Positions 11,401 to 31,976 of a stretch of DNA of 64,000 nt are shown here, piece by piece. The stretch spans positions 53,745 to 117,744 of the forward strand of contig WION01000160.1 of the NCBI GenBank assembly GCA_015039365.1, in the 5' to 3' direction. Source of the DNA: Amanita rubescens. Taxonomy: Eukaryota > Basidiomycota > Agaricomycetes > Agaricales > Amanitaceae. The notes below the pieces were generated by a model. The model did not search any database. It had not been told where the DNA came from and was given only the letters and a program-made list of their open reading frames with translations. A program made the translations under genes and the position numbers. Numbering within the stretch: position 1 is the first letter of the stretch; each line of letters starts with the position of its first letter.

Positions 11401-12102
11401 CTGGTTCTGTGTTACAGTAGATTAGCGCATCAATCAATGAATACGAGATGAAGACATTATCCGGCCGTGTGAGATTGCGTGTATTTAGAGCCCATAACGT
11501 TGGGATGTCCTTGGGGAGAGCCATTTCCATGTTGTGGGTCATCGTGAGGTCTAGGACCGTTTGGGCACGTTCGAGGTTTGCAGGCGTGAAGAGGTGGTGG
11601 TTTCTGTCTTCGTCCCAGTATGGGTGGTGTCGGTTGAAGTCGCCAAGCCAGATCATATGTTCGTTGGCTTCTTCATTGTGGTGTCTTTGAGCCGTTTGTG
11701 ATAGGGATTGCAATGCGTCGTCATTGTTTATGTCGTTGTATATGTTGAAGATGTTGATTGTTCCAGCATTTGTTTGTAGCCGGATCGCGGTAACGTCGCC
11801 AGAATCTGTGGTTAGGGCGCTCCACGTGTTTGTGAGTACTGATACGTTAACGAGCATAACTGATCTCGTCTTCTTTGGGTTTGTGTAATGGGTGCTTGGG
11901 TAGACCACCCTCCATTTCGAGTTTGCCCTGGTGTTATTAAAAGAGTCAATGCATGGTTCTTGTATAGCGCAGATATCAAATTTCTTAGTCTTTAGGGATT
12001 CCAGGAGGTCTTCTTGTGCGTTACGGGATTTGTTGATGTTTTGTTGCCATATACGTAAGTGTCTGTCATTGAGCGGGGGTGTTCCTAGGGTCATACTAAA
12101 CA

Positions 12103-13916
12103 TTAGGACCAAAGTTCGTTGTCGGGGCTCGTGGTTGGTTGCTCGGGCTGTGGTAGCGTGTTCTTCCATTGTTTGCCTTTGAGCCATTCTGGGAGGTAGC
12201 TGCCGGGGATGGCGATGGGAGTGGTGTTTTGGCGGAGACTTTTGGTCACGAGGGTTGTCTGCTTGTAGCCGGGTGTGTTGGCTTGCATCTCATTTGTCGG
12301 GGTTGGGGCAAGGGGGGTTGTGGCAGTGACGGGTCGCAACGGGTCTATTTGGTGGGATCCCTGTGTGCAGTTTTGGGTGCCAGTCGGTCCGGTGTTTGGG
12401 AGGTTTGAGGAGTCAAAAGGGGGAGCGTCACTTGATGCCCATGTGTAGGTGTCCGTTTCTATGGGGTAGAATCTATAGCATGCATCAGGTGTGAACTTTC
12501 GGTAATGTTCGATACTTCTCTCGAAAGAGGGGCAGGTCCTGTCGGCTGCGGAGTGTCCGTCTTGCTTGCAGTTAGTGCAGCGGGGGATTCCGTCGTGTTT
12601 GCAATCGATGGTATTATGGCCCTCTGCACAGCGGGCACAGGTGGGGGCGGTTTCGGGGCATTGCGCCGCACGATGGTCGCCTTTGACGCTTTGGCATTTG
12701 AAGCACCTAGTTGGTTCATTGAGCAGCTTCTCGACCTGGCTACGTTTGTTTTCTATGGTTAGGCCTGTTTCGATGACTTGGTTGGCTAGTTCTCTCGTGT
12801 TGAAACCGAGAATGATGTGAGCGGTTCGTTGTCCTGGTCGCCTGCGTTCTGGGGCCTTGATGTACTTGGTGTGTCTTATGGCTTCGGTCGGGAGGCCGTT
12901 GTTGGACTCTACTAGGTTGCGGCTCAGGCTGTCGTCCGGATTGAATTGGGTAGGTACAAATTTTGCGAGGACATAGAAGAGACGCGCATGCATCGTGTTT
13001 GCGTTGCCCATGTGTAGCGTGAAGTTTTCGAGGTTGTCATTGGATTTAAGCCAGCTTGCGGCGCTTTTTGTATTAATCTGGTAAATGACAGCGCCGCTTT
13101 TTGTGGTGGTGGCATGGACAAAGGCTGCCCCCTTGGGAACTGGTACCCCGACATTCGCCATTATTTCTAGGGCTAGGTCTGCCTTCGTTACAAGTTCTCT
13201 AGCTGTGAGGTGAAGCATGTCTTTTCTTGTCTCTTCATTTCCGAATGTGACGATGATCTGTCGCTCGCGATCGTTGCCCTTGGCTATGATTGAAGAGTGG
13301 TGGAGCGAGGCGTTCCTGTTCGTAATTGACGCATACGACGGCCTGTCCGAGAAGGTTGTCTGTGCTGGAAGTTCAGTGTTAGCTATGGATGTGGGCGGGG
13401 CGGGGGCGGTATGATGGTCTGGGCATCAAGTATGCACTGCTTAACTGATTCCATCCCTTTTTTTGTCTCCTCCATGTTCTTCCTTAATTCCCTGACTGTC
13501 TCCCGATTATCGGTTGCTAGCCTTGAGACCAGATCTTCCAGTTTTGTGATGGAGTCGCGCTGTGATTCTATCTCCTGCGTTAAGGAGTTGTCGTGCGCTT
13601 CGCGTTCGCGGTGGGCTCTGGCTTCTTCTGCTTGTTCCATGGCGAAGCGGATGCTGAGTAGGCCGTCTGTAAGGAGCTTGATGGTCCTGATTGGGTTGGT
13701 TGCGAGCGCGTGGAGCGCCGTAAGCGTCATTTCTATGTTTAACGTCTCGTTTTGCTGAGTCAAGAGGCCCTGTTCAAACAGGAAATCTTTCGCGCTCTCA
13801 ACGGAGGTTATTGTGGACTCAGCTGGACTCTCAGGCCCGGGTTTCTTTTTTGAGCGTGTGGCCCTCTTATCACCACCGCTGTCTTTGTCTGCCGTACTCG
13901 TTGAGCGTACAGGCAT
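12103..13916 (-). pseudogene. LINE ORF1 (gag-like), frameshifted
   Basis: Starts at 13,916 with a basic, Ser-rich N terminus and a coiled-coil region, then shifts frame by one base in a C-rich tract near 13,390-13,400 (plus-strand G runs). The second half carries three CCHC-type zinc knuckles (CFKCQSVKGDHRAAQC, CARCAEGHNTIDC, CTNCKQDGHSAADRTC), typical of Tad1-clade ORF1 RNA-binding proteins. It ends at 12,103 and overlaps the start of ORF2 by about 85 bp. Frame continuity on both sides of the C-rich tract shows it was one protein before the indel. Confidence 0.85.
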
Positions 13917-16899
13917 GATGTTCTTCGGTGTTTTTTGTGTATTTGTAGAGTAGGGTAAGGTGGAGTATGAAGATGTAGAGATAATATACTGCTACTACGA
14001 CCGACTATAGTGCGCTGCCCTTCCGTCCGCTGAAACTTTTCGGGGTCCTGGTAGGGGTGCCACGTGGTAGAAGATCAAGAGAGTTTTTCCTACCTTGCCG
14101 GGATCCTCACTGTTTGCTTCCTTATATGGACCAGGATCTCATCCAACACTTCACCAGACAGAATCATTGCCGTATCACCTTCATTCTTCCCTTTCGCAAA
14201 GCCTCCTCCTCCACAGAAGGGATCTGGTTTAGTATTACAGACATGGGCATAGACCCGCTTCGATATTAAACCATGTTTCATGACCCAGTTAACTGGAAGT
14301 ACTACAACCGAATGAGTACGAGTAAATGAGACAACTGAATAAAATACCTTGACCCTGATAGGAGATCATCGGTACCTCCTGTTCAGCGGGACTATGCGAA
14401 CCTTCGGAGTCGGGTGCTGTTGATTCAGAAGGCATAGTGGGGATTTCGGGAGTCTCTTCGATTTCCACTTGTTCTTCTGGTGTCGGCATCGGCGTCGTTG
14501 CTCGCTCGGGCCGTTCTGGCTGCCTCTGAAAATTTGGGATTGAATATCCTTGGAATACGGGTGTATGATGATGCCCAACGTGGTATTGTCGCAAATCTCG
14601 ACCGCCGTCTTGTCTGTGACCCAGGGACATACTTAATCAGAAATGCGCACCATTTGACCCGGGGTTAGTACTTACGCCGTAATAAGGAAATCGACATGTA
14701 CATCAACTACCTTCGCTCCAGACCTTGCTTCTACACGCATTATCTGGTTTCCCAGATTTTTTTGTATCCTTCCAAATAAGCCCTTATCTGCTTTTTTTCC
14801 GGTTATGACAACCCAGGTGTTGACCAGTTCATCGTAGCGATCGTACGATGAACACGATCTTTCTACTGAGCCACCTGGCTTCGAACTATCAGGTGTTTTG
14901 TCTAGATCGAGAAACCATGATGGCACCGCGAACTAGTACAACAGTTAGTACCCATTGGCAAATGATGTCAACAATTGAAGATAAGAACACTAACCGTTGC
15001 ATTGGTCTTATGATCCATCACTTCGACACAGAAGTCAGTCGTGCTGCACACCTTACCCGTAACCCCATGATGTGGCAATCTGGGGCTATTTACCCGGACC
15101 ACGTCGCCGACTTGAAACTTATGAGGGAATCTCCACTCAAAGTTATCGTGCGGCACAACTTGCCAAGTTTTCACATGAAACTGTTTCAGAGTTTAGTAAC
15201 GTATGTCAGATTCGTACGCCGGGTTCATACCTCTTCCTTCAAAGCGCTATTGAATACGGCCAGTTCGTCGTCTTCGACATTTACAATCCAGCCCTCGCGA
15301 TCAACATCCGAGCCTTGAACGACTTTGACGGCGTCCCCGATTTCGTAAAACCGTCTAAGACAGTCAGTATCCACTTGAATTTCCTTTCGCATGTCATTCG
15401 TGCGCACAACCACCTCATCAAACCGTACGTCCACGATCGTTCCCCATACCTTTCCCGGTTTCAAATCCACCTCCACCCTATTTCCTATTTCTACAGGGAA
15501 TGCCACATAGCGTTCATATGTCCACCGGATGAATTCCCGCGATGGCGCCGGAAAATCCAGAAGGTTGGAACCGATAGCCATCCCTTCAACGAATAACTTC
15601 AGTTCCCGAAGTCTCGGCGTCACCCCAGATGAGCACAATGCTTCGGCAGGAACTTTGAATAATGCGAAGGGGGGGATATACTGATCGTCGCCCTTTCGTT
15701 CTTTAGCAAATCGATATATGCCGTCCTCGACCAAGATTAACTCTTGCCGAGAGCCGGGCTGCCACCATACATTCGGGTCCATTCGAGGTGCAATTTCCAT
15801 GATTTCTGTGTGATCTCCAATAGCCTTGGGATGCAATAGTCTGGGAAGCCGCTTTCTTCGTGGTCTTTTCCTCTCATCTTCGTTCATATCCCCAGAGGCG
15901 TGAATTCCGTTCTTCACCAGTAGCCGTGGCACTAGGCAAATGACAACCGTCGATTCGCTCTCCGCATTGAGTACAAAAGCCAGGTCGCCCGCGTATTTCA
16001 TGAGGTCGCTGTCGACATCCAACTCTCCCAGTTTTGAATGCTTTTGTAACCTACCCCATGATGGAGACCGTAGACATCGACTTTTTGGGTGCCAATTAAG
16101 CCAACCGACTCGCTTGTCGACGGGCACGAGCAAAATCTCCAAGGGATGACGGATCGTTGAAAGATTTTTACAGAGTTCTTCAACGTTCGTTCGAGATACG
16201 GATTCGACGCCGATCCACATTCGGCCTCTTGGTGGCAAGACAATAGCATAGGCCAGTCCAGGAAGAGCCCGCAAGCGGTCTTGCAGAGTCCAAAAAGTCT
16301 CTTCTTCTGATCCGTCCTTCAGCCATGGTTCAGTGTTAAAACTTGCGGAGAAACAGTAATGACACACCTGCACACGTACTCTCCAAAAAAATGGATCAGA
16401 ATCTGTGGGTATTCGCTGGAAACGCTCAGCCAATGCAGCCACCTCCTCGTTCTCGAAGCCTGGTTTGCGGCGATCTTGGGCATCTGCTGCAGCCTCGTAC
16501 CGATTGATGATGGACGTCATGCGGTCATCCAAGGTCAGACCATCGCCTACAGGCGTTGTCAATGATGTACCCCTTCCCAAGTACCCATCTCGTGCGCTTG
16601 TATCACTTTCGTCCGAAAAACCTGGTACACTGGCTGTTGGAACACGTTCAGACCTCCGCGTTCCATGACTTACATTCATTCTCTGATTCTTCTTCGTCTA
16701 GAGATTCGTCTTCTGATGCCTCCACATCTAGGAAATCGCGCACATTCAACTAGAAACAGTTCATCAGTCAATGCGTCGGCTTTCATTCTAGGCCTCGTAC
16801 CATGAGTTTTCTTTTCTTCCTGCTCTCGTTTCGTTCTCCAGCGCAAGATCTTTTATCGTTCAGACGGTGCGTCACTTGTAATTCGCTGTTGACGTTCAT

Positions 16900-17855
16900 G
16901 GCTACGGATGAAAATTATTATTAAGGTAGGAGTTCACTAACGCTGGCAGCATCGCTCGTCACTTATACTCATAATATTTTCCATTTACTTAATATAAGCA
17001 ACAAGACTTACGCATGATTAGGAGGCGCGCTTATCATACGCAAAAGACCGTCTAATGCTACGCTATGGATTCAACTAGTATGCGGAGGTAAGTAAAGGGT
17101 ATTTCAAGCTCCGCGCCGTGCTTCAAGTACTCGGATCAGCTGTTTGTTCGTCCAGGGAACAAAGAGCCGAACTGGGTACTTAAGACCGCCTTTGCGCCGT
17201 CGAACTTTCCTTTTCCCTCCATCGCTTCTCCCTACATCTACATGTGTGGACTATTTCTCGTAGCGTTAGAACTTAATAAAACATTCCATATGAATGCAGA
17301 GTATCGTAAAATGTGAACTAGTAATCCCACCCTTTATGACACTATTGATGTTCATGTAGAGCTAGATGTGCTCGACGTTCCACGCACAATATGATTCAAC
17401 TCGACGCCGGAGGCAGGTATTGTACCCTCATTTCCTTATCTGTTCTCATCGCATCGTGACTTACGCGCTTTCAGATCATGCGATGTGCATTTCTTGGTGC
17501 TAAGGAGGGCTTCCGGGATTCGATGGCGGGGGATTCGATGGCGGGATGCCCACTGAAAATCGAATGTGCAGCTAGATCGGTAAGCACGTTCATCCAAGCA
17601 TCATCATCATGGGCCGCTCTTCAGGCGCTGCCAGGATCGATCCTCGACGTGTCTCATTGCTACCACGGCTCACTAGTATGCCTGTAAACGCTTCCAAAAC
17701 TACCTTACTTATATGGCAACCCCGCCCGCGGCCCCCGCTGACTCAGACGGCTCAACCATTTTGTATCGGGTATGTCCGCATCATTTGTTCCTGCCTGTTG
17801 ATTCCGTCTTGTCTGATGCGCATCGTCTGTAGATTTCTCGTCCCAAAGCGGTCCT
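16900..17855. other. Intergenic between Spt5-like and integrase genes
   Basis: Divergent promoter region. A short tandem duplication, GATTCGATGGCGGG twice at about 17,518-17,546, is the only structure noted. No gene supported. Confidence 0.45.
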
Positions 17856-19651
17856 ATGCCTAACCAGTACAAGCCGCCGCGTAAGTATTATTTGTCGCGT
17901 CATAGACATATCTATCACACGTCCCCAACGCAGCCCCCATCACGGACGAATTGAAGACGCAGACGGAAGACTGCTGGAAGCAGGGCATGAGCGACATTGA
18001 TACCGTCAAACACCTGAAGCGATTCTATGACACGTCGCTATACAGCCTCGGGTATATTTTTTTGTTCTCTGGACCTAGGCTCCGTATGCTTAACAATGTT
18101 CTTTACAGTGTGAAAAAGTACCGGCAATGGCGGAAAGGCTGGGGTTTACACAGTGGGCGAACCCGGCAATGGTCAGACGAAGAACTAATGGCCAAGCTGG
18201 TTCAGATCAAACCAGTGTATCCCGGGATCGGAGCAAGACGCTTAGTGGATTTGTTCCGGATACGTGACCGTGTCGTAGTACCTGAGTGAGTGGTAGCGAA
18301 TGTGGATCGTTGCCGACTGGACTGATAAATATACAGAGTTCGAATTGCCGCATTTCTGAGGCAAATAGAACCTGAAGAAGTGCGGAGGCGCAAAGGAAAG
18401 AAATTTAAATGGAAAAGATTCTATGCGGCCGGTGTAATGGCCGTATTGGCTATGGATCAACACGACAAATGGGGCCAGTATGGTCTTTGGCTCCATGTAG
18501 GTATCGAACCATTCAGCGGTTATGTGGCCTGGTTGAAAATTTGGCGCACGAACCATAACCCACGTCTAATTGCCAAATATTATTTAGACGCGGTTCGGTA
18601 TCTTGGAGGTATTTTTGTTATCCCTCAGTGAGAAAATGGGCACTGACATCGAATGTAATGATAGGTGTACCACTCATTACTCAAAGCGACAGAGGTACCG
18701 AAAATAACTCAGTCGCTAACATCCAAACCCTCATTCGTCAGCGATTGGAACCGAGATTAGAAGGAACACTGCAACATCGCTGGGTCATGGCCTCAACTCA
18801 TAACGTCAAGCCGGAGGCGTTCTGGTCATACTTACGCCATCATTTCACCCCAGGTTTCGAGAATGTTTTACAAGCAACTGTGAATTCAGGACATTATGAT
18901 GATAACAGTCCTCTGGACCGGTAGGCCTGTGTTGTCATTGAAAACTACACGCGACTCATTGACTGTAGGCTCGTATTTCTTTGGCTCGCTGTACCGTGGC
19001 TTCAAGCAGAGCTTGACGCGTTCCGGGATACGTTTAACAATTCGAAACGCCGTTCCGACAAGCACAAGATTATACCCCAAGGCCGAGCTCCTGACTACAT
19101 ACGCAAGTATCCAGAACAGTTTGATACGAGGGACTACAAAGTAAGCCCTACTTTGCAACACTAACCGAAGACAAGCTCATTTGCTTGACATCTAGGTAAT
19201 TGTACCCGAAGATTTATTGCAGGAAATGGAGGACCGCTGGGCGCCTCCAGACCATTCGGTCTTTCAACTGGTGCCACCCGAATTTGCTTATCACGCAGTG
19301 AACTTGCATCGGATGTGCGATTGTCCACCAGTTTCACATGGAACTTTTTTATTAAATTTCAGGCAATTACGCAACGCGTTCATGCCAGATGTAGACCACC
19401 ATGTCCTGGAGGGCTACGTTTTTTCTCATGATCGCGACCATGACCGCGATCATGATAGTGTGGCAATTATCCCGGGACAAAGAAACTACCGTCCTGAGGT
19501 CCTGATGGATCAGGATCAGGGAATCAGGCCAATGGAGGACGATGAACCATCCATTCCAGAGGAGGAAATATGGGAATTGGTGCCGTCTGACGATGAACCT
19601 TCCGTTCCAGATGAGGAAATATGGGAATTGGTGTCGTCTGAATCAGAGTAA
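17856..19651 (+). CDS. Integrase-core (DDE/rve-like) protein, single gene
   Basis: Seven exons by eye: 17856-17880, 17934-18051, 18109-18285, 18337-18608, 18665-18920, 18969-19140 and 19196-19651, giving about 491 aa with all phases agreeing. The N-terminal part is a helical DNA-binding-like region (YPGIGARRLVDLF). The core has AMDQHDKWGQYGLWLHVGIE (first D), LITQSDRGTEN (second D) and NVKPEAFWSYLRHHFTPGFE (candidate E, 41 residues after the second D). This matches the integrase-core proteins common in agaricomycete genomes that carry introns and lack mobile-element structure. I see no terminal inverted repeats or target duplication next to it. The C terminus is acidic with a tandem repeat DEPSIPEEEIWELV / DEPSVPDEEIWELV. 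It could be a transposase-derived host gene; function unknown. Confidence 0.75.
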
Positions 19652-19797
19652 CTTCGCCGACTGTACTGGTATATAGCCTAGGGTATTCTGTGCTATGGGC
19701 TGTCAGGAATACCACGGTGACATGCATTTGGTCAGGTTAAGCCTTTAAGCGGTAACCAGAATTCGAATTTCCTCTTTTTTTCCCCTCCACCACGACG

Positions 19798-29032
<9,235 letters not shown>

Positions 29033-29139
29033 AGAGGAAGGCATATGACCTGAAGAATGTATAGTTTTTCGCGTGATTAGTCACTTACAGTAGACGCACT
29101 ACATGTATTCTGTCATTATTAATACATGTCTAATGTCTA

Positions 29140-29495
29140 GCTGTATTTATAAAAAGGGCATTCCGGCCTTCGTACTACATATGTGACAAGCTGCTTCAGT
29201 GTCCAAGCCGCATCGTTCTGGGTTAAACTCGTAGAGCCGAGCAGGTTAGCCAGGTGTGACCCGAAGTAGACGATCTCATTCTGCTTTCTTAGATTTTGAT
29301 ATATTATACTACTATCCATAAACGGCAATGAAAAATTAATTATTGATTATAAATCGGTGGTGACCGGGGTACGTTTGCAAAACAACATCGGCAATCTGCC
29401 GATGGCAATGGAAAAACGGTTTTCGGAATGTGAATTTAAGATTATGCAACGCGAATTCGAGCATGCCCTTCCCTGTTGCAATAATCAATCTGAGT
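29140..29495 (+). pseudogene. Spt5-like 3' fragment, copy 2
   Basis: On the plus strand a short open stretch begins KGHSGLRTTYVTS after a stop at about 29,149 and ends EPSRLARCDPK, exactly the C terminus of the Spt5-like gene at 4,781. It is followed by about 220 bp of 3' flank matching 4,567-4,780 in reverse complement. The first residues look like the tail of another KOW repeat and differ from the 4.9 kb copy, so it derives from a related paralogue. No promoter or start is seen; it is a gene fragment. Confidence 0.7.
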
Positions 29496-29859
29496 ATACT
29501 TTTTGACAGTAGCATTGAGCATGTTAGACGCCCAAATGTGAAGCGATGATGGTCAAACGAAAGATCTAGACGTATATATATCATGATTTGGGCCACAAAC
29601 GCATATGTGCACAGGTATCATCTGACTCAGCAGCAGGCAAGCATCTAACTGTATTTAATCGTAAATGTAAATTAACTCGTCGTCCATGTAAAATGTGTGT
29701 AATGACGGAGGGGGAGAGGAAATGGGGTATGTACGGATGATATATGCATGCAATGACATCGTGATCGCGAGATGACAAGCAACAAAGCTCGAATCCCCCA
29801 ACCCGCGAAAATGTTAAAAGAAAGAAGAGATGATTTGAACGAACAGGAGTAGGTCTAGT

Positions 29860-31574
29860 TTAGGGTATTCGAACGTTACCTCCCATCGTTCGAGGAGTTC
29901 GAGGAGTAGGTAGTGGTGAGCTACTATGGCTTCGAGACACACTCTGCCGCTGTGACTGTTGGTTATTATGACGACTATTTTGGGGGTTTTGGTTAGGGTT
30001 GATTTGTTGTGGATAGCCATCGTTCGGCCCTGGTGTTTTGCGCAGCTGCGTTCGTTCGTCAACTTCTTCTTCCGACTCGTCTTCCTCGTTCAAGTTATGC
30101 AGCGCCATGTTATCCGGTGCGGGCGTCGGTTCTAGACCCTCTTCATAAGCGTTGAATAACGTTGTTGATTGGCTGCGGTAACGTGACCCTGAGTTGCCGC
30201 GTGAGTGGCCTCGTCTGCCAGGAGGTGCTGCGGACGCATTTTCAGCAACCCCATTCCAACCTTCCAGGGACATGCGACCAGATATCCCCAACTGCGGATT
30301 GAGTAACCCGCCGTCTAGCGCCGAGTGACCGGGTCGGCCTTCATCGTTTCTTCTGGACAAGTTGAGGAGGTGGACACCGAGGAACGTAACCGCGAATCCG
30401 CAGAGCAGGGAAACAGCATCAGTAGCATTGGTTGTTTGGAAACCTTGAAACAAGATTATAGAAGCGACTGCAGTTGCGCTGGAGAAGCCGACGTAGTACA
30501 TTGGATTAACCCTTCAGAGAGTATGAGTGACAGCACATCATGGATAAACCACGGAAGGACCTACACATTCGTAGAAAAGGTATCCAGAGCTTTGTTGAAA
30601 TAAGTCATTTGTACAAGAATACAAAGAGCCACGACGATTCCGAACACATATGTGCTCGGATGTGTTAGTTGGTTGTTGCCGCCGATGGTGAGTTTGATAG
30701 CCACTCCAAAGCCTTTGATAGCCATAACGGACACGGAACCGACGAGGGAACATATGGATATGTATACAACAGGGTTGGAACGACCGTATTTAGGGACGAC
30801 CGAATAGACCATAACAAGGGTGAATACAAGAACAGTGAAGCAGTAGAGCATAAAGCCTGTCGTTATTGCCTTTGAGTTGACAAAGTGAAATAGAGAACAA
30901 TGCCCATACCTGGTTGCACAGCAAAATTGAGAATTTCGTCCACTGTTTTGATAGGTTTGTCTTCCGGAGCGTGTAGTACGATGATTAGTGAGCCAATTAA
31001 GCAAAGGGCACATCCAAGCCGGCCTAGGTGTCCTAATTCTTCTTGTAGGAGGAAAGACGCTAGAACGGCCCTGTGGGTGGGTCAACAGTTTAACCGATGA
31101 TTACGAATGAACGTAACCCCTCACCCAATTATAACACTAAGTGCTCCCAGAGGCGTGATTAATATTGGGGGTGCAAACGCATACGCAGCAAAATTGGCGA
31201 CTACGGGGTCCAACGCAAGTGTCAAAAAACTCTTCGTTGAAAATGGAACTCGTGAATCGTACTTTCTCCCAAAACCACTGTAATCCAGTCGTTAGCTCAA
31301 CAAAAAGGTGACATCGGCTATGACAATACGTACTGGTGCACATCCCCGCCCACCAAATTGGATTCCGGAAAAACGACAGGCTGTCCGTAGCCTGACTACC
31401 GTATGACAACCGTTCTGCCGCATCGTTCAGGCCCTAGAACGCAAAAGCAGGATGAGTCCCAAGCCAAAGCGGTAGCGATGTACTATCAACCTTTTTTGTG
31501 ATGATGAAACTTGTGCCGATGGCTACCGAGCCGGCTAGGGAGAGGATCAGACCGATGTATTTGTCGTCTACCAT
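29860..31574 (-). CDS. NIPA-family magnesium transporter
   Basis: NIPA (DUF803) proteins are multi-pass membrane Mg2+ transporters. The start exon encodes DDKYIGLILSLAGSVAIGT and FIITKK, then GLNDAAER and FFRNPIWWAGM, then NFAAYAFAPPILITPLGALS, followed by the typical stretch PKYGRSNPVVYISICSLVGS, IKGFGVAIKLT, NQLTHPSTYVFGIVVALC and YFNKALDTFSTNV, and YYVGFSSATAVASIILFQGF. The last ~150 residues are a hydrophilic, Ser/Gln-rich cytosolic tail ending TMGGNVRIP. Several short introns interrupt the gene (for example 31,4xx and around 30,510-30,560). The start at 31,574 is chosen because MVDDKYIG is the family's normal N terminus, although the frame is open upstream. Confidence 0.88.
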
Positions 31575-31976
31575 CTTTGCGAGCGCTGATGCCCGTACGT
31601 CGATGGGGGTCGGATTGACGTGGGCGGGTGGGGTGATTGGATAGGAGGAGAAGAGGAGGCGAATACGAAAGAGGGCTAGGGCCGCTTGGCACAATTGGCA
31701 CACCAGGGCAACTTGCGTGGCAGTGCCACGTGCGTCCTTTCACAGCGATCCATCATCACGTCACCTGTGAGAACAGTCTATTTGAAAGCAAAAAAACGAA
31801 AGCAATGCGACTAACTACTAGATGATATCGATGTACATTATTGGCATAAAAATACGCTAATCGTTCGTGGAGTGAAATTGAATGGAAATGTGTTCGTAAA
31901 CTATAGTAGTACCTGCCGTACAAAATAGTTCACCTTTCATGTTGTTTGTTGATAATAAGTTATCACGTTGAAGTCT

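Larger units (their letters stand above)
5570..12187 (-). pseudogene. LINE ORF2 (EN-RT-RNase H), disrupted
   Basis: Pieces in order: an AP-endonuclease-like domain (LRIWQQNINKSRNAQE, ICAIQEPCID, MIWLGDFNRHH) at 12,187-11,040; a frameshift near 11,040; reverse transcriptase (NAWRPISLSNGFARLLN, ALFLDVKGAFPSV) to an in-frame TAG at 10,170; then FVDDTTILA at about 10,000. A frame change with a probable short internal deletion follows near 9,945. RNase H (LYTDGS, EAECAAMALG, SPGHVGIKGNEEADE) lies at about 9,150-8,750. The frame stops at the LTR element at 8,491 and resumes at 5,865 with PLCPSC and DHVIRHC, stop at 5,570. The RT and RNase H residues themselves are conserved. Confidence 0.88.
4981..14091 (-). 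mobile_element. Tad1-like LINE, full length but dead
   Basis: A non-LTR retrotransposon on the minus strand, with its poly-A tail (about 30 T on the plus strand) at 4981. It has a 12-bp target-site duplication ACCTTGCCGGGA at 4969-4980 and 14092-14103. Order 5' to 3': short 5' UTR, ORF1 (gag-like with CCHC knuckles), ORF2 (AP endonuclease, reverse transcriptase, RNase H, C-terminal Cys/His region), and a roughly 560-bp pyrimidine-rich 3' UTR. Without the nested LTR element it is about 6.5 kb, a normal length for Tad1 elements. ORF1 has a frameshift; ORF2 has at least two frameshifts, a TAG stop and the LTR insertion, so it cannot move by itself. The target is the Spt5-like coding sequence. 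Confidence 0.92.
4781..16899 (-). pseudogene. Spt5-like KOW protein gene, split by a LINE
   Basis: Spt5 is the NusG-like transcription elongation factor; agaricomycetes carry many diverged Spt5-like paralogues. Reading from 16,899: a basic start (ESRKKRKLM), an intron, an acidic exon NVRDFLDVEASEDESLDEEE, an intron, then a long exon (about 16,625-15,225) with DPFFWRVRVQ and an NGN-like part (AIVLPPRGRMWIGVESVSR). KOW-type segments follow (EIGDAVKVVQGSDVDREGWI; FQVGDVVRVNSP at about 15,100), then exons at about 14,926-14,672 and 14,630-14,360 (proline-rich) and 14,281-14,092. The frame reaches VRIPAR at 14,092, is broken by the LINE, and resumes at 4,980 as RFLFPKRPTSKGQ to end EPSRLARCDPK at 4,781. 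The part before the LINE is open, so a shortened protein might still be made. Intact C-terminal coding sequence on both sides suggests the insertion is not ancient relative to the gene's decay. Confidence 0.8.

Noticed and set aside
30325..31100. Plus-strand open frames opposite the NIPA gene
   Set aside because: Shadows of the transporter exons.
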